A DNA stretch of 49,705 bases, taken from assembly GCA_031547595.1 (NCBI GenBank), contig JAVBRU010000061.1, positions 1-49,705 of the forward strand, in the 5' to 3' direction. A program made the translations under genes and the position numbers. This stretch comes from JAVBRU01 sp031547595. GTDB lineage: Bacteria; Bacillota; Clostridia; Christensenellales; Aristaeellaceae. How positions within the stretch are numbered: the stretch's first letter is position 1; each line of letters starts with the position of its first letter. Below, in pieces: positions 8,560 through 16,088 of the stretch. Below the pieces are notes generated by a model. It saw only the letters and a list, made by a program, of their open reading frames with translations, searched no databases and had not been told where the DNA came from.

Positions 8560-9564
8560 TTATTTAGTTGCGACCACCACATCGCGGCGGATCGCCTGGT
8601 CTACCCTGTGCTCCATATCGTCATACACGCCGCCGGTCAGCGGGTGAAAGCCGTGTTTTTCAAGCAGCAGCAGCATATCCTCGCGGCTAAACACAAAGGT
8701 GTTCCACGATAATGCCAGCGCCCCGCCCTTTGCCAGCGCTTCCCGCCAGGCGGGCAGGCAGCCCTCAAGCAGCTCCTTGGGGTTCCTCGCGCCCTTGTCG
8801 GCAGTGACATTGCTGTGCGCCACACCATAGGGCAGGTCTGCCACCAGCACATCAAAACTGCCCTTTTTATAATAGGAAGTGATTTGCATGGCATCGCCCG
8901 CCACAACATCCAGCCGCTTTGCCAGCTCCGCCTTGCTTTCCTCCTTGGTGCGGCTGAAGGTAAAGCTGTTTTTTTTGCCGCGGCCCACACGCTCGGTATG
9001 CAGGGTATGCTTACAGCGTTCCCGCTCCAGATACTTTTTAAAGAAGGTCACGATCTCCTGCGCGGCTTTATCGCTGATTTCAACGCCTGCGGCCAGGTAC
9101 CCCAGCGCCAGTGCGTCAAACAGCGTGGTGCCCTTGCCCGCCATGGGATCGATCAGGCGCACATCGTCCTGCCCTGCCTTGCCCGCCGCGCATACGGCGA
9201 TGTTGATCAGCATGCGGGTGAACAGCTCGTTGGTCTTGCCCGTGTATTTGAGGATGCTGCTGATTCCGGGATCGAGATAATAGCAGGGCGGCAACACAAT
9301 CGGCAACAGCATGTCGTCCTTTTTCTCAAACAGCGCATAGAAAAAGCTCAGCCGACCCATCTGCTTCAATTGGGTTTCAGACAGCGGCTGCGCTGTGGCA
9401 AAGGCAATGTACGCAATATCGGCAATGTAGGTGAGCGCGGGCTGCGGCACGTCCGCTGCCCATGTGGCGCACACGATTTGCATCTCATGCACCGCCAGGC
9501 GTTTGGCCTCTTCAAAATAAACCCTGTTATGCCCGGGATGGCACAAAACAGCATAAGTGTGCAT
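8560..9564 (-). CDS. UPF0020/Trm11-like SAM-dependent RNA methyltransferase
   Basis: 334-residue predicted nucleic-acid methyltransferase. The C-terminal Rossmann domain shows the SAM-binding motif LIDPMAGKGTTLFDA (DPMAGKGT about 139-146) and the catalytic motif ADLPYG (about 242-247). This D-L/P-P-Y pair is typical of N2-guanosine or N6-adenine enzymes of the RlmL/Trm11/Trm14 group. The N-terminal about 130 residues are not clearly a THUMP domain, so the RNA target is unknown. The ATG at 9564 follows GGGAGG with good spacing; another ATG two codons upstream abuts the ribosome site. Its strand matches the preceding VOC gene, with 18 bases between them, so they may be co-transcribed. Confidence 0.75.
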   Translation of the reverse strand: MHTYAVLCHPGHNRVYFEEAKRLAVHEMQIVCATWAADVPQPALTYIADIAYIAFATAQPLSETQLKQMGRLSFFYALFEKKDDMLLPIVLPPCYYLDPGISSILKYTGKTNELFTRMLINIAVCAAGKAGQDDVRLIDPMAGKGTTLFDALALGYLAAGVEISDKAAQEIVTFFKKYLERERCKHTLHTERVGRGKKNSFTFSRTKEESKAELAKRLDVVAGDAMQITSYYKKGSFDVLVADLPYGVAHSNVTADKGARNPKELLEGCLPAWREALAKGGALALSWNTFVFSREDMLLLLEKHGFHPLTGGVYDDMEHRVDQAIRRDVVVATK

Positions 9565-9918
9565 CAACATTCCTCCCCTTTTGGAAAACGCCTCTATCAT
9601 ACAAGACGGCCCCTTGCTTGTCAATCACGTGCAGCCCTGCGACCTGAAATTTGTCATTTATTCAGAATGTAAAAAATTCATTTGGCTTGTGTATATTTCA
9701 TTTCAACTTGAAAAACTTCATATAAAACGCGTCGAAAAACGTAGAATAGATAAAGAAAATACATAGATGGCTATTTGGCGGCTTGTGGAAACAAGAAAAT
9801 TACCAACCAAATAGTTCATTATATAGCAATAATTAAAATGGAAGAAACAAGGTGATTCTTGCTTTTAATTTGCGCCCATCGTATAACTTTACGTGTCATT
9901 ATGCATCAAAATGAACAA

Positions 9919-9930
9919 GAAAACGTTTTC
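9919..9930. promoter_or_regulatory. Candidate LacI-family operator (GAAAACGTTTTC palindrome)
   Basis: Perfect dyad centred on CG, the core shared by LacI/CcpA-family operators. It lies about 82 bases upstream of the -35 box of the transporter promoter, too far for simple blocking, so a role in activation, looping or another promoter is possible. The regulator is unknown. Confidence 0.4.
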
Positions 9931-10011
9931 GAAAAGATTCTTTTGGGGCACTTCATTGGATGGAGGTATTTTGGAATTTATGCAGGTTTTTATGAATGAT
10001 AATAATTACCG

Positions 10012-10040
10012 TTGACAAGCTTGCATGTTTGTGGTAATTT
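10012..10040 (+). promoter_or_regulatory. Promoter of the oligosaccharide transporter operon
   Basis: Perfect TTGACA at 10012-10017, a 17-base spacer and TAATTT at 10035-10040. The expected transcript start near 10047 gives a leader of about 130 bases before the first permease. Confidence 0.7.
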
Positions 10041-10180
10041 ATCATCAGCCGATGTTCATAGTATATTCATGAACGATGAAGCTTTCTCGTTTTTTTGTGC
10101 CACATCCATCAGCGCAGTCATGCGCTCGTTGGGGAAATTGCCCTCCGGTGGCGTACAAACTTTGGAAGGATTGATGCTCT

Positions 10181-11134
10181 GTGGTTACTAAAACGGTTAT
10201 GCCCGCCGACAGAAGACGCAAAGCCAATATCATGTATTTTAAGCGATATTGGACGCTGTACTTGCTGTTGCTGCTGCCGCTGGCCTACATCATCATCTTC
10301 AAATACCTTCCCATGAACTATATTGTGGTAGCCTTCAAGAAATACAATATCACGCGCTCGGGCCCCTGGGCAATGGATTGGGCCAAGAATAACGGCTGGG
10401 AGTACTTCATCAAGGCATTCAACAACCGCGATTTCATCTACGCGATCAAAAATACAGTTACGCTCAACCTGCTGGATTTGCTGATCGGTTTCCCTGCCCC
10501 CATCCTGCTGGCGCTGATTCTTAACGAGCTGCCCTACAAAGGCTTCAAGCGCATCACGCAGACGGTTGCCTACATGCCCCACTTTCTGTCTTGGATTATT
10601 ATTTCCAGCCTGGCGCTGCAGCTGCTGGCACCCACCAATGGCCTGGTCAATATCCTGATCAAAAGCGCCGGCGGGCAACCTATTCACTTCCTGGATGATG
10701 CGAACAACTGGGTATGGACGTACATCTTCCTGGGCGTATGGCAAAGCGTTGGCTGGAACACCATCATTTATCTGGCAGCGCTCACCGCCATCAGTCCGGA
10801 GCTGTACGAGGCCGCCTCTGTGGACGGCGCAGGGCGCTTCCGCAAGATCTGGCACATCACGCTGCCCGGCCTTCGCCCCACCATCATTACACTGCTGATT
10901 ATGAACCTTGGCCGCATCCTGGGCAGCGAGTTCGACCGGCCCTTCGCCCTGACCAACTACCTGGTCAAGAGTACCTCCAACGTTATTTCCACCTTCGTGT
11001 ACACCAACGGCCTTCGTGCCAACCAGATTTCCCTGGCCACTGCTGTGGGCCTGTTCCAATCCGTCATCTGCGTGCTCTTCCTGCTTGCCGCCAACGCCCT
11101 TGCCAAGAAGGTGGGCGAGCGCGGCATCTGGTAA
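10181..11134 (+). CDS. Carbohydrate ABC transporter permease, LplB type
   Basis: 317-residue inner-membrane permease of the LplB/UgpA type, one half of an oligosaccharide importer channel. A first membrane span (TLYLLLLLPLAYIIIFKYLP) and several later spans are clear. The EAA loop that contacts the ATPase is present as YEAASVDGAGRFRKIWHITLPG. The start is a GTG at 10181, ten bases after GGAAGGA. It is followed 16 bases later by the second permease and then by a large binding protein, the order usual for LplA/B/YtcP-like systems of Bacillota. No ATPase gene is present; such importers commonly share an MsmX-like ATPase encoded elsewhere. Substrate unknown. Confidence 0.9.
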   Translation: MVTKTVMPADRRRKANIMYFKRYWTLYLLLLLPLAYIIIFKYLPMNYIVVAFKKYNITRSGPWAMDWAKNNGWEYFIKAFNNRDFIYAIKNTVTLNLLDLLIGFPAPILLALILNELPYKGFKRITQTVAYMPHFLSWIIISSLALQLLAPTNGLVNILIKSAGGQPIHFLDDANNWVWTYIFLGVWQSVGWNTIIYLAALTAISPELYEAASVDGAGRFRKIWHITLPGLRPTIITLLIMNLGRILGSEFDRPFALTNYLVKSTSNVISTFVYTNGLRANQISLATAVGLFQSVICVLFLLAANALAKKVGERGIW

Positions 11135-11150
11135 GGAAGGAGGAGCGTAT

Positions 11151-12035
11151 ATGAGTGGTATGATTAAATCCCGCTCCACAAAAGTGGGCGATTGGTTCAT
11201 TGTGGCCTTCTGTGTTATTCTGATTATCCTGTGCCTGACGCCGCTGCTCAACGTTCTGTCCCGTTCGCTCAGCTCGCCCAACGCACTGGTCAAAAACGAG
11301 GTCATTCTCTGGCCGGTAGGTTTCAATGTGGATGCCTATAAATATGTTCTGGGCGACAGCAAATACACCACTTCCCTTGGCTGGACAGCCATCCTGACGG
11401 TGATTTGCACGGTCTGGTCCATGTTTATGACGGTGGTTTGCGCCTATCCGCTGACCTATGATAACCTCAAAGGCCGCAAATTCTTTAACACCATCATTAT
11501 CCTGAGTATGTATTTCAGCGCAGGTACGATCCCCATGTACTTGCTGCTTGCCAACTTAAAGATGCTGGAGACCGCTTGGGTACTGATCATCCCCTATTGC
11601 CTGAGCGTGTATAACATGATCATCATGCGCAGCTTCATGTATGGCATACCGGATTCTCTGCGCGAGTCGGCAGAGCTGGACGGCGCAGGCCCCATCCGCA
11701 TCCTCGTCAGCATCTATCTACCGCTGTCCACCTCCGTGCTGGCCACGCTGTCCCTGTTCTACGCCGTGGGCCGCTGGAACGGCTTCTCCGATGCACTGAT
11801 GTACATTGTGAAAAACAAGCAGCTCTACCCCATTCAGCTGCTGCTGTACAACATCATCCAGAATACCAATAGCGTAGAAATCGCTACTCAGGAAGGCTTC
11901 GCCAGCAATCCCGGCCTCAACGACACCATCAAGGCCGCCACCGTCATGTTTGCCACGGTGCCGATTTTGCTGGTATATCCCTGGCTGCAAAAGTACTTCA
12001 TCACCGGTGTCACCATCGGCGCAGTGAAGGGCTAA
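11151..12035 (+). CDS. Carbohydrate ABC transporter permease, YtcP type
   Basis: 294-residue second permease (YtcP/AraQ-like). The N-terminus is cytoplasmic, a long span VAFCVILIILCLTPLLNVLS follows, then the family-typical RSLSSPNALVKNEVILWPVG segment. The ATPase-contact loop reads ESAELDGAGPIRILVSIYLP. It ends with KYFITGVTIGAVKG, the C-terminal signature of this family. The ATG at 11151 follows AAGGAGGAG; longer in-frame openings upstream only overlap the previous permease. It pairs with the LplB-type permease to form the channel. Confidence 0.92.
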   Translation: MSGMIKSRSTKVGDWFIVAFCVILIILCLTPLLNVLSRSLSSPNALVKNEVILWPVGFNVDAYKYVLGDSKYTTSLGWTAILTVICTVWSMFMTVVCAYPLTYDNLKGRKFFNTIIILSMYFSAGTIPMYLLLANLKMLETAWVLIIPYCLSVYNMIIMRSFMYGIPDSLRESAELDGAGPIRILVSIYLPLSTSVLATLSLFYAVGRWNGFSDALMYIVKNKQLYPIQLLLYNIIQNTNSVEIATQEGFASNPGLNDTIKAATVMFATVPILLVYPWLQKYFITGVTIGAVKG

Positions 12036-12046
12036 CTTCTGTACCT

Positions 12047-12066
12047 AGGCACAGGAATCTGTGCTT
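12047..12066 (+). terminator. Short intercistronic hairpin between permease and binding-protein genes
   Basis: GCACAG and CTGTGC pair around a GAAT loop, with only weak T richness after it. Hairpins here often stabilise or partly separate binding-protein mRNA from permease mRNA. It is too short to be a confident terminator. Confidence 0.35.
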
Positions 12067-12098
12067 TATGGAAAAAATAATAAATAGGAGGATAACCC

Positions 12099-13721
12099 AT
12101 GAAAAAGACTCTGTCTGCCCTGCTCATTCTGGCACTAACGCTGACCCTTTGCGGCACCGCGTTTGCTGCGAATGACGAAATCGTGGATGGCCGCTTTGTC
12201 GAAACCCGCCACATTACCGTTGAAGTCTATGACCGCTCCAACGACGGCGGCACCGACCCCACCAACAACGACTACACCGACTATATCAAAAAGGGTGTTC
12301 TGGAAGACCTGAACATCGAAGTCACCTACGTGCCCGTTCCGCGCTGGACCGAGCCCGAAGCCATCGCGAACCTGTTGGCCGCCAACGAAGCGCCTGACGT
12401 TTGTGTGACCTACCAGTATCCCGTCATCCTGAGCTACGCTAATATGGGCGCAGTTGTGGATCTTGGCCTGTATGTAGATGAATATGCCGACCTATTGCCC
12501 AACCTCTGGGATTGGCTGGAAGACATCAACATCTATTGGGACCGCGATCCCGACACCGGCACTATCTGGGCGCTGGAAGCTCGCCTGGCCAACACGGCCC
12601 GCATCAACACCTTTGTGCGCGAAGACTGGCTTGCCAAGCTCGGCCTTGCCGAACCCACCACCCTGGAAGAGTTCGAAAACATGCTGTACGCGTTCAAAGA
12701 CAACGCAGAGCTGTTGCTGGGCGCTGACGCGGGCAAGATGGTTCCCTTTGGCATCAGCTTTGACGTGGGCTGGCGCGCAGATCACCTGCTCAGCTCCTTC
12801 GTGCCCCAGGATCTGACCGACAAAGACCAGTATGTGTACGGCTTTGACGATCGTCACCTGCTCTATCCCGGCTACAAAGAAGGCGTGCGCAAGCTGAACG
12901 AATGGTACAACGCTGGCCTGATCTGGACGGACTTCGCCCTGTATGGCTCCGGCGACACCACCGAAGACAATCTCATCAAGTCTGGCTATGTGGGCGCTTT
13001 CATCCACAACTGGGACTACCCCTACCGCAACGCTGAAGAAGGCATCCACTACACCCTGAAGTCCATCGCCGGTGAAGATGCTGTCTACATCGCCGTGGAA
13101 CCCTTTAAGAACGATGCTGGCTTGTACACCAAGTTCCTCAGCGGCCGCGTGGACCGCAAGGTGTTCTTCCCCTACACCAACACTGAGCCCCTTGCTTCCC
13201 TGATGTATCTGGATTGGATCACCGCGCCCGAACACCGCATGTTCCTGCAGATTGGCGATGAAGGCGTGACCCACGAAGTGACCGAAGATGGCGCGATCAA
13301 GACCATCTCCGCCCAGGGCACCCCCTACATCATGAACTCCGGCAACAATATCGACTACACCACCACCATCAACGGCCTCAATCTGGGCGATGCGTCCCTG
13401 ACCGGCCGCTCCATCGCTCTTGGTTATGCTTTTGTGGATGGTCGCTTTGTGGAAAAAGCCTTTACCATCAGCACCCATGACGGCCGCACCAGCAAGAACG
13501 CCGCCTGCGGCGCGATCGAGTCCGAAGAAGGCATGGGCAACATGCTGTCTGAAAAGCGCAACACCCTGCTGTGCCTGTCGATCACCGCTTCCGTGGCGGA
13601 TTTCGACAAGGTATTTGACGCTGGCATGGCGGACTATCTCGCCTCCGGTGGCCAGGCCATCATCGACGAGCGCGCCGCTGCCTGGGAAAAGACCTACGGC
13701 GATGCCCTCTGGATCGACTAA
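12099..13721 (+). CDS. Extracellular oligosaccharide-binding protein, LplA-like (large class)
   Basis: 540-residue solute receptor for the preceding permeases. The signal peptide MKKTLSALLILALTLTLCGT ends in an AxA-type site (AFA-AND). The Cys at residue 18 is not in a good lipobox, so lipid anchoring is uncertain. The size and internal pattern (WTEPEAIANLLAANEAPDV, then LGLAEPTTLEEFENML) match large LplA/YtcQ-type binding proteins that take up complex oligosaccharides. The ATG at 12099 has AGGAGG upstream. It is the last gene of the operon, closed by a strong terminator. The substrate cannot be read from sequence. Codon use is markedly biased towards GAA and CTG compared with neighbours, consistent with high expression. 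Confidence 0.88.
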   Translation: MKKTLSALLILALTLTLCGTAFAANDEIVDGRFVETRHITVEVYDRSNDGGTDPTNNDYTDYIKKGVLEDLNIEVTYVPVPRWTEPEAIANLLAANEAPDVCVTYQYPVILSYANMGAVVDLGLYVDEYADLLPNLWDWLEDINIYWDRDPDTGTIWALEARLANTARINTFVREDWLAKLGLAEPTTLEEFENMLYAFKDNAELLLGADAGKMVPFGISFDVGWRADHLLSSFVPQDLTDKDQYVYGFDDRHLLYPGYKEGVRKLNEWYNAGLIWTDFALYGSGDTTEDNLIKSGYVGAFIHNWDYPYRNAEEGIHYTLKSIAGEDAVYIAVEPFKNDAGLYTKFLSGRVDRKVFFPYTNTEPLASLMYLDWITAPEHRMFLQIGDEGVTHEVTEDGAIKTISAQGTPYIMNSGNNIDYTTTINGLNLGDASLTGRSIALGYAFVDGRFVEKAFTISTHDGRTSKNAACGAIESEEGMGNMLSEKRNTLLCLSITASVADFDKVFDAGMADYLASGGQAIIDERAAAWEKTYGDALWID

Positions 13722-13736
13722 TATCTTATAGGTAAT

Positions 13737-13774
13737 GCAAAAGGGCTGCTGCGGAAACGCGGTAGCCCTTTTGC
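13737..13774 (+). terminator. Terminator of the oligosaccharide transporter operon
   Basis: GCAAAAGGGCT and AGCCCTTTTGC flank a stem extended by GCTGCG/CGCGGT-type pairs, just after the binding-protein stop. The A and T arms let it act on the converging ABC-F gene too. Confidence 0.75.
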
Positions 13775-13789
13775 GTACGGAATGATGCG

Positions 13790-15634
13790 CTAATCATTCC
13801 CGATCCATTCCTCATATAGCAATTCGATTTTCTTTTCCAGCCTGCTTTTCTTCTCATACAGCAGCTGCATGTTTTGGAATTCGGATTTGGCCAAATCGGC
13901 GGCAATTTCTGCGTCCACTTGACGAAGCTCGGCTTCCGCTTCGTGGATCAAGGTCTCTGTTGGGACAGCTTTCTTAGTCGCTTCAGGGCGTGGTTTCGTT
14001 TTTTCTTTGACTGCCGGGGTTTTTTCCTTTTTTGCCTTGGCAAGGCGCACCGCTTCCAGATACTCCTCATATCCGTAGTCGAACTTTGTGATGACACCAT
14101 CCTCCATGCTCCACACCTTGCCAGCGAATTTCCTCAGGAAATACCGGTCGTGGGAGACGAACAGCATCGTACCTTCAAAATCGGCCAAAGCATTTTCGAT
14201 CCACTCCCTGGACGCGATGTCCAGATGGTTGGTCGGTTCATCCAGCAGCAGAAAATTCACATCATGCTGCATCAGCAGGCACAGCTTCAGGCGGCTCTTT
14301 TCACCGCCGGATAGCGAACTGACCTTTTTGTGCACGGTATCCGCACGGAAGTGAAATCCGGCCAGAATGCTGCGCGCCTTTTCCTCGGATGCGCCGGTTT
14401 CCAGGCGCAGGGTATTCAGGATGGTAGCATCAGGATCGGCAAAGGTAATAATCTGCGGCATGTAGGCGGGCTTGGCGGTGACGTTCATTTTGATCACACC
14501 GCTATCGCAGGGCTCTTCCTCAAGGATCATTTTGAGTAATGTCGATTTGCCGCAGCCATTCGCCCCGGCCAGCGCAATGCTGTCGTTTCGATACACTTTA
14601 AAATCCAAATCCCGGAAAAGGATTTTCTCTCCGTAGCTCTTGCACACAGCATCAAACGACAGGATTTGCTTTGCGGCATAGCCGCCGCTGTCAAACTCTG
14701 CGGTCAATGCCCTGGTAACAACAGGTTTATCTACCTTATCCATGTGCTCGATGCGTTTTTCGATGGCAAAGGCGCGCTTATGCAGCGCCTCGTTGTCCGC
14801 CTGCCGCGCCCAGTCGTGCAGCCGCTTGGCGGCGGCCTCCAGTTGGCGGATTTTCTTTTGCTGCTGCTCAAACTGCTCCCGCTGGGTCAACAGCCTCTGC
14901 TCCTTCTCCTCCACATAAAAACTGTAGTTTCCCTTGTAGAAGACCGCTTTGCCGTCCTCAATCTCGATAATCCGCGTGATCACGTTGTCTAGGAAAACGC
15001 GGTCGTGCGATATCACCACCACGGTGCCCGCAAAGGCCAGCAGAAACTTTTCCAGCCACTCTATAGAGGCCAGATCGAGGTGGTTGGTCGGCTCGTCCAG
15101 CAACAGGATATCACAATCCCGCAGCAGAATCCGCGCCAGATTGACCCGCGTTTTTTCTCCCCCGCTCAATTGATTGAAGGCGCTGCTGCGCAATGTGTCG
15201 TCTATATTCATGCCGCTGCATACTTTATCCAGCTTCACCTCAGTGTCGTACCCGCCAAGCCGCTCGTAGTCCTCCATCAGTCGGCCATAGCGTGCCAGCG
15301 CGGAAGGGCTGCCATCCCCTTCAATTTTTTTCATCTGTGCATAAACGCTTGATACCTCCTGGAAGGACGAGCGCAGCACATCCTCGGCGGTGACGCAGGT
15401 ATTAAACACGGGGATTTGTGCCAGCATCTCCACCTTTTTGCCCGATGCTTTGGCGATGCTGCCGCCATCTATGCGTTCTTCGCCTGTGAGGGTTTTGAAC
15501 AGCGTAGTCTTCCCCGAGCCGTTTTTGCCCAGCAGGCCGACCTTCTCGCCGTCATAAATTTCAAATGTAATTCCTTTCAACACATGGTTTGCGCCATAAT
15601 ATTTATTCAAATCATTCACTGCAATATCAATCAT
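13790..15634 (-). CDS. ABC-F family ATPase (ribosome-associated; possible antibiotic-protection factor)
   Basis: 614-residue soluble protein with two ABC ATPase domains in one chain and no membrane spans. Walker A motifs are GKNGSGKT (36-43) and GANGCGKS (357-364), and each domain has LSGGEK plus LLLDEPTNHLD. A charged linker of about 80 residues (QREQFEQQQKKIRQLEAA) joins the domains, and a C-terminal coiled coil follows a Lys/Pro-rich stretch. ABC-F proteins bind the ribosomal E site and act as translation factors or displace antibiotics. The ATG at 15634 has GGAG ten bases upstream and overlaps the stop of a 10-codon ORF (ATGA). A promoter, leader ORF and terminator-like hairpin upstream suggest induced expression, as known for Vml-type resistance factors. 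The subfamily is not assigned. Confidence 0.92.
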   Translation of the reverse strand: MIDIAVNDLNKYYGANHVLKGITFEIYDGEKVGLLGKNGSGKTTLFKTLTGEERIDGGSIAKASGKKVEMLAQIPVFNTCVTAEDVLRSSFQEVSSVYAQMKKIEGDGSPSALARYGRLMEDYERLGGYDTEVKLDKVCSGMNIDDTLRSSAFNQLSGGEKTRVNLARILLRDCDILLLDEPTNHLDLASIEWLEKFLLAFAGTVVVISHDRVFLDNVITRIIEIEDGKAVFYKGNYSFYVEEKEQRLLTQREQFEQQQKKIRQLEAAAKRLHDWARQADNEALHKRAFAIEKRIEHMDKVDKPVVTRALTAEFDSGGYAAKQILSFDAVCKSYGEKILFRDLDFKVYRNDSIALAGANGCGKSTLLKMILEEEPCDSGVIKMNVTAKPAYMPQIITFADPDATILNTLRLETGASEEKARSILAGFHFRADTVHKKVSSLSGGEKSRLKLCLLMQHDVNFLLLDEPTNHLDIASREWIENALADFEGTMLFVSHDRYFLRKFAGKVWSMEDGVITKFDYGYEEYLEAVRLAKAKKEKTPAVKEKTKPRPEATKKAVPTETLIHEAEAELRQVDAEIAADLAKSEFQNMQLLYEKKSRLEKKIELLYEEWIGND

Positions 15635-15663
15635 AACTCAAGTTCTCCTTCATCATTGGACAT
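15631..15663 (-). CDS. 10-codon ORF overlapping the ABC-F start codon
   Basis: Reads MSNDEGELEL and stops at TGA within the ATGA that starts the ABC-F gene. It begins right after the T run of the upstream hairpin and spans the ABC-F ribosome site. It has no strong ribosome site of its own and is in the same frame as the upstream leader ORF. Its translation could couple to ABC-F initiation. Speculative. Confidence 0.3.
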   Translation of the reverse strand: MSNDEGELEL

Positions 15664-15698
15664 AAAAATACCCAGTGCATTGCTTTGAACGCACAGGG
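15664..15698 (-). terminator. Attenuator-like hairpin upstream of the ABC-F gene
   Basis: On the minus strand CCC-T-GTGCGTT pairs with AATGCAC-T-GGG (one T-T mismatch, one G-T pair) around a six-base loop. TATTTTT follows, the form of an intrinsic terminator. It lies inside the transcript between the leader ORF and the ABC-F start, so it probably works conditionally. Confidence 0.55.
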
Positions 15699-15720
15699 CT
15701 GCCCAACATAAAGGTGCGGT

Positions 15721-15933
15721 TTATCCCGCTAGCTTATGGGGCGACAGGCATTCAAAACAATCTTTTCCTTCAAAAAGGGCAGACTGCTCCCTTGTGGTTA
15801 CAAAATCAAATGCCATCCTATGGTTTGCTTTTGCCAAAAGGGCAGACGTATCCCTTGTTGTTCTTGTAATGAATGCGTACTTGCGCACGATGTCACTGCC
15901 TGGGAATAACTCTTTTTCGTAAGATTGCTTCAT
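15721..15933 (-). CDS. 70-residue leader ORF with internal duplication, upstream of ABC-F
   Basis: Small ORF starting MKQSYEKELFPGSDIV, behind AAAGGGGGTG with seven-base spacing and a consensus promoter 35 bases upstream. It contains two related segments, AFITRTTRDTSALLAK and AFDFVTTREQSALFEGK, and the DNA repeats share a CAAGGGA...TCTGCCCTTTT core able to form a small hairpin. It ends PHKLAG, and the same frame stays open after its stop for 29 codons up to the ABC-F start. I do not recognise a domain. Position, promoter and the downstream hairpin suggest a regulatory leader rather than an enzyme. It may also be a dispersed repeat that happens to be open. Confidence 0.5.
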   Translation of the reverse strand: MKQSYEKELFPGSDIVRKYAFITRTTRDTSALLAKANHRMAFDFVTTREQSALFEGKDCFECLSPHKLAG

Positions 15934-15967
15934 GCTGCTCACCCCCTTTCATCCTCAATCACTTTGT

Positions 15968-15996
15968 ATTTTACGGGGTTTTTATTCGAAAGTCAA
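15968..15996 (-). promoter_or_regulatory. Promoter of the ABC-F leader transcript
   Basis: Minus strand TTGACT (15996-15991), a 17-base spacer, TAAAAT (15973-15968). It gives a leader of about 325 bases before the ABC-F start codon. Confidence 0.65.
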
Positions 15997-16088
15997 CTTA
16001 AATTTGTCCAGGGCCTATCTGTATATAGAAAGTTGTGTTAAACTATAAGAGGATTTGACAGGCAAAAAACCTCCAGGAGTTCCATTGT

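Larger units (their letters stand above)
9565..10180. other. AT-rich intergenic region upstream of the oligosaccharide transporter
   Basis: About 600 bases with no convincing gene and much richer in AT than the flanks. It holds a 12-base perfect palindrome at 9919-9930, a consensus promoter at 10012-10040 and a leader of about 130 bases with a small GCGCA/TGCGC hairpin near 10111-10124. Nothing else recognisable. Confidence 0.6.

Noticed and set aside
12099..12160. Lipoprotein signal in the large binding protein
   Set aside because: The Cys in LTLCGT has Leu at -1 and does not fit a lipobox; an AxA signal peptidase I site follows.
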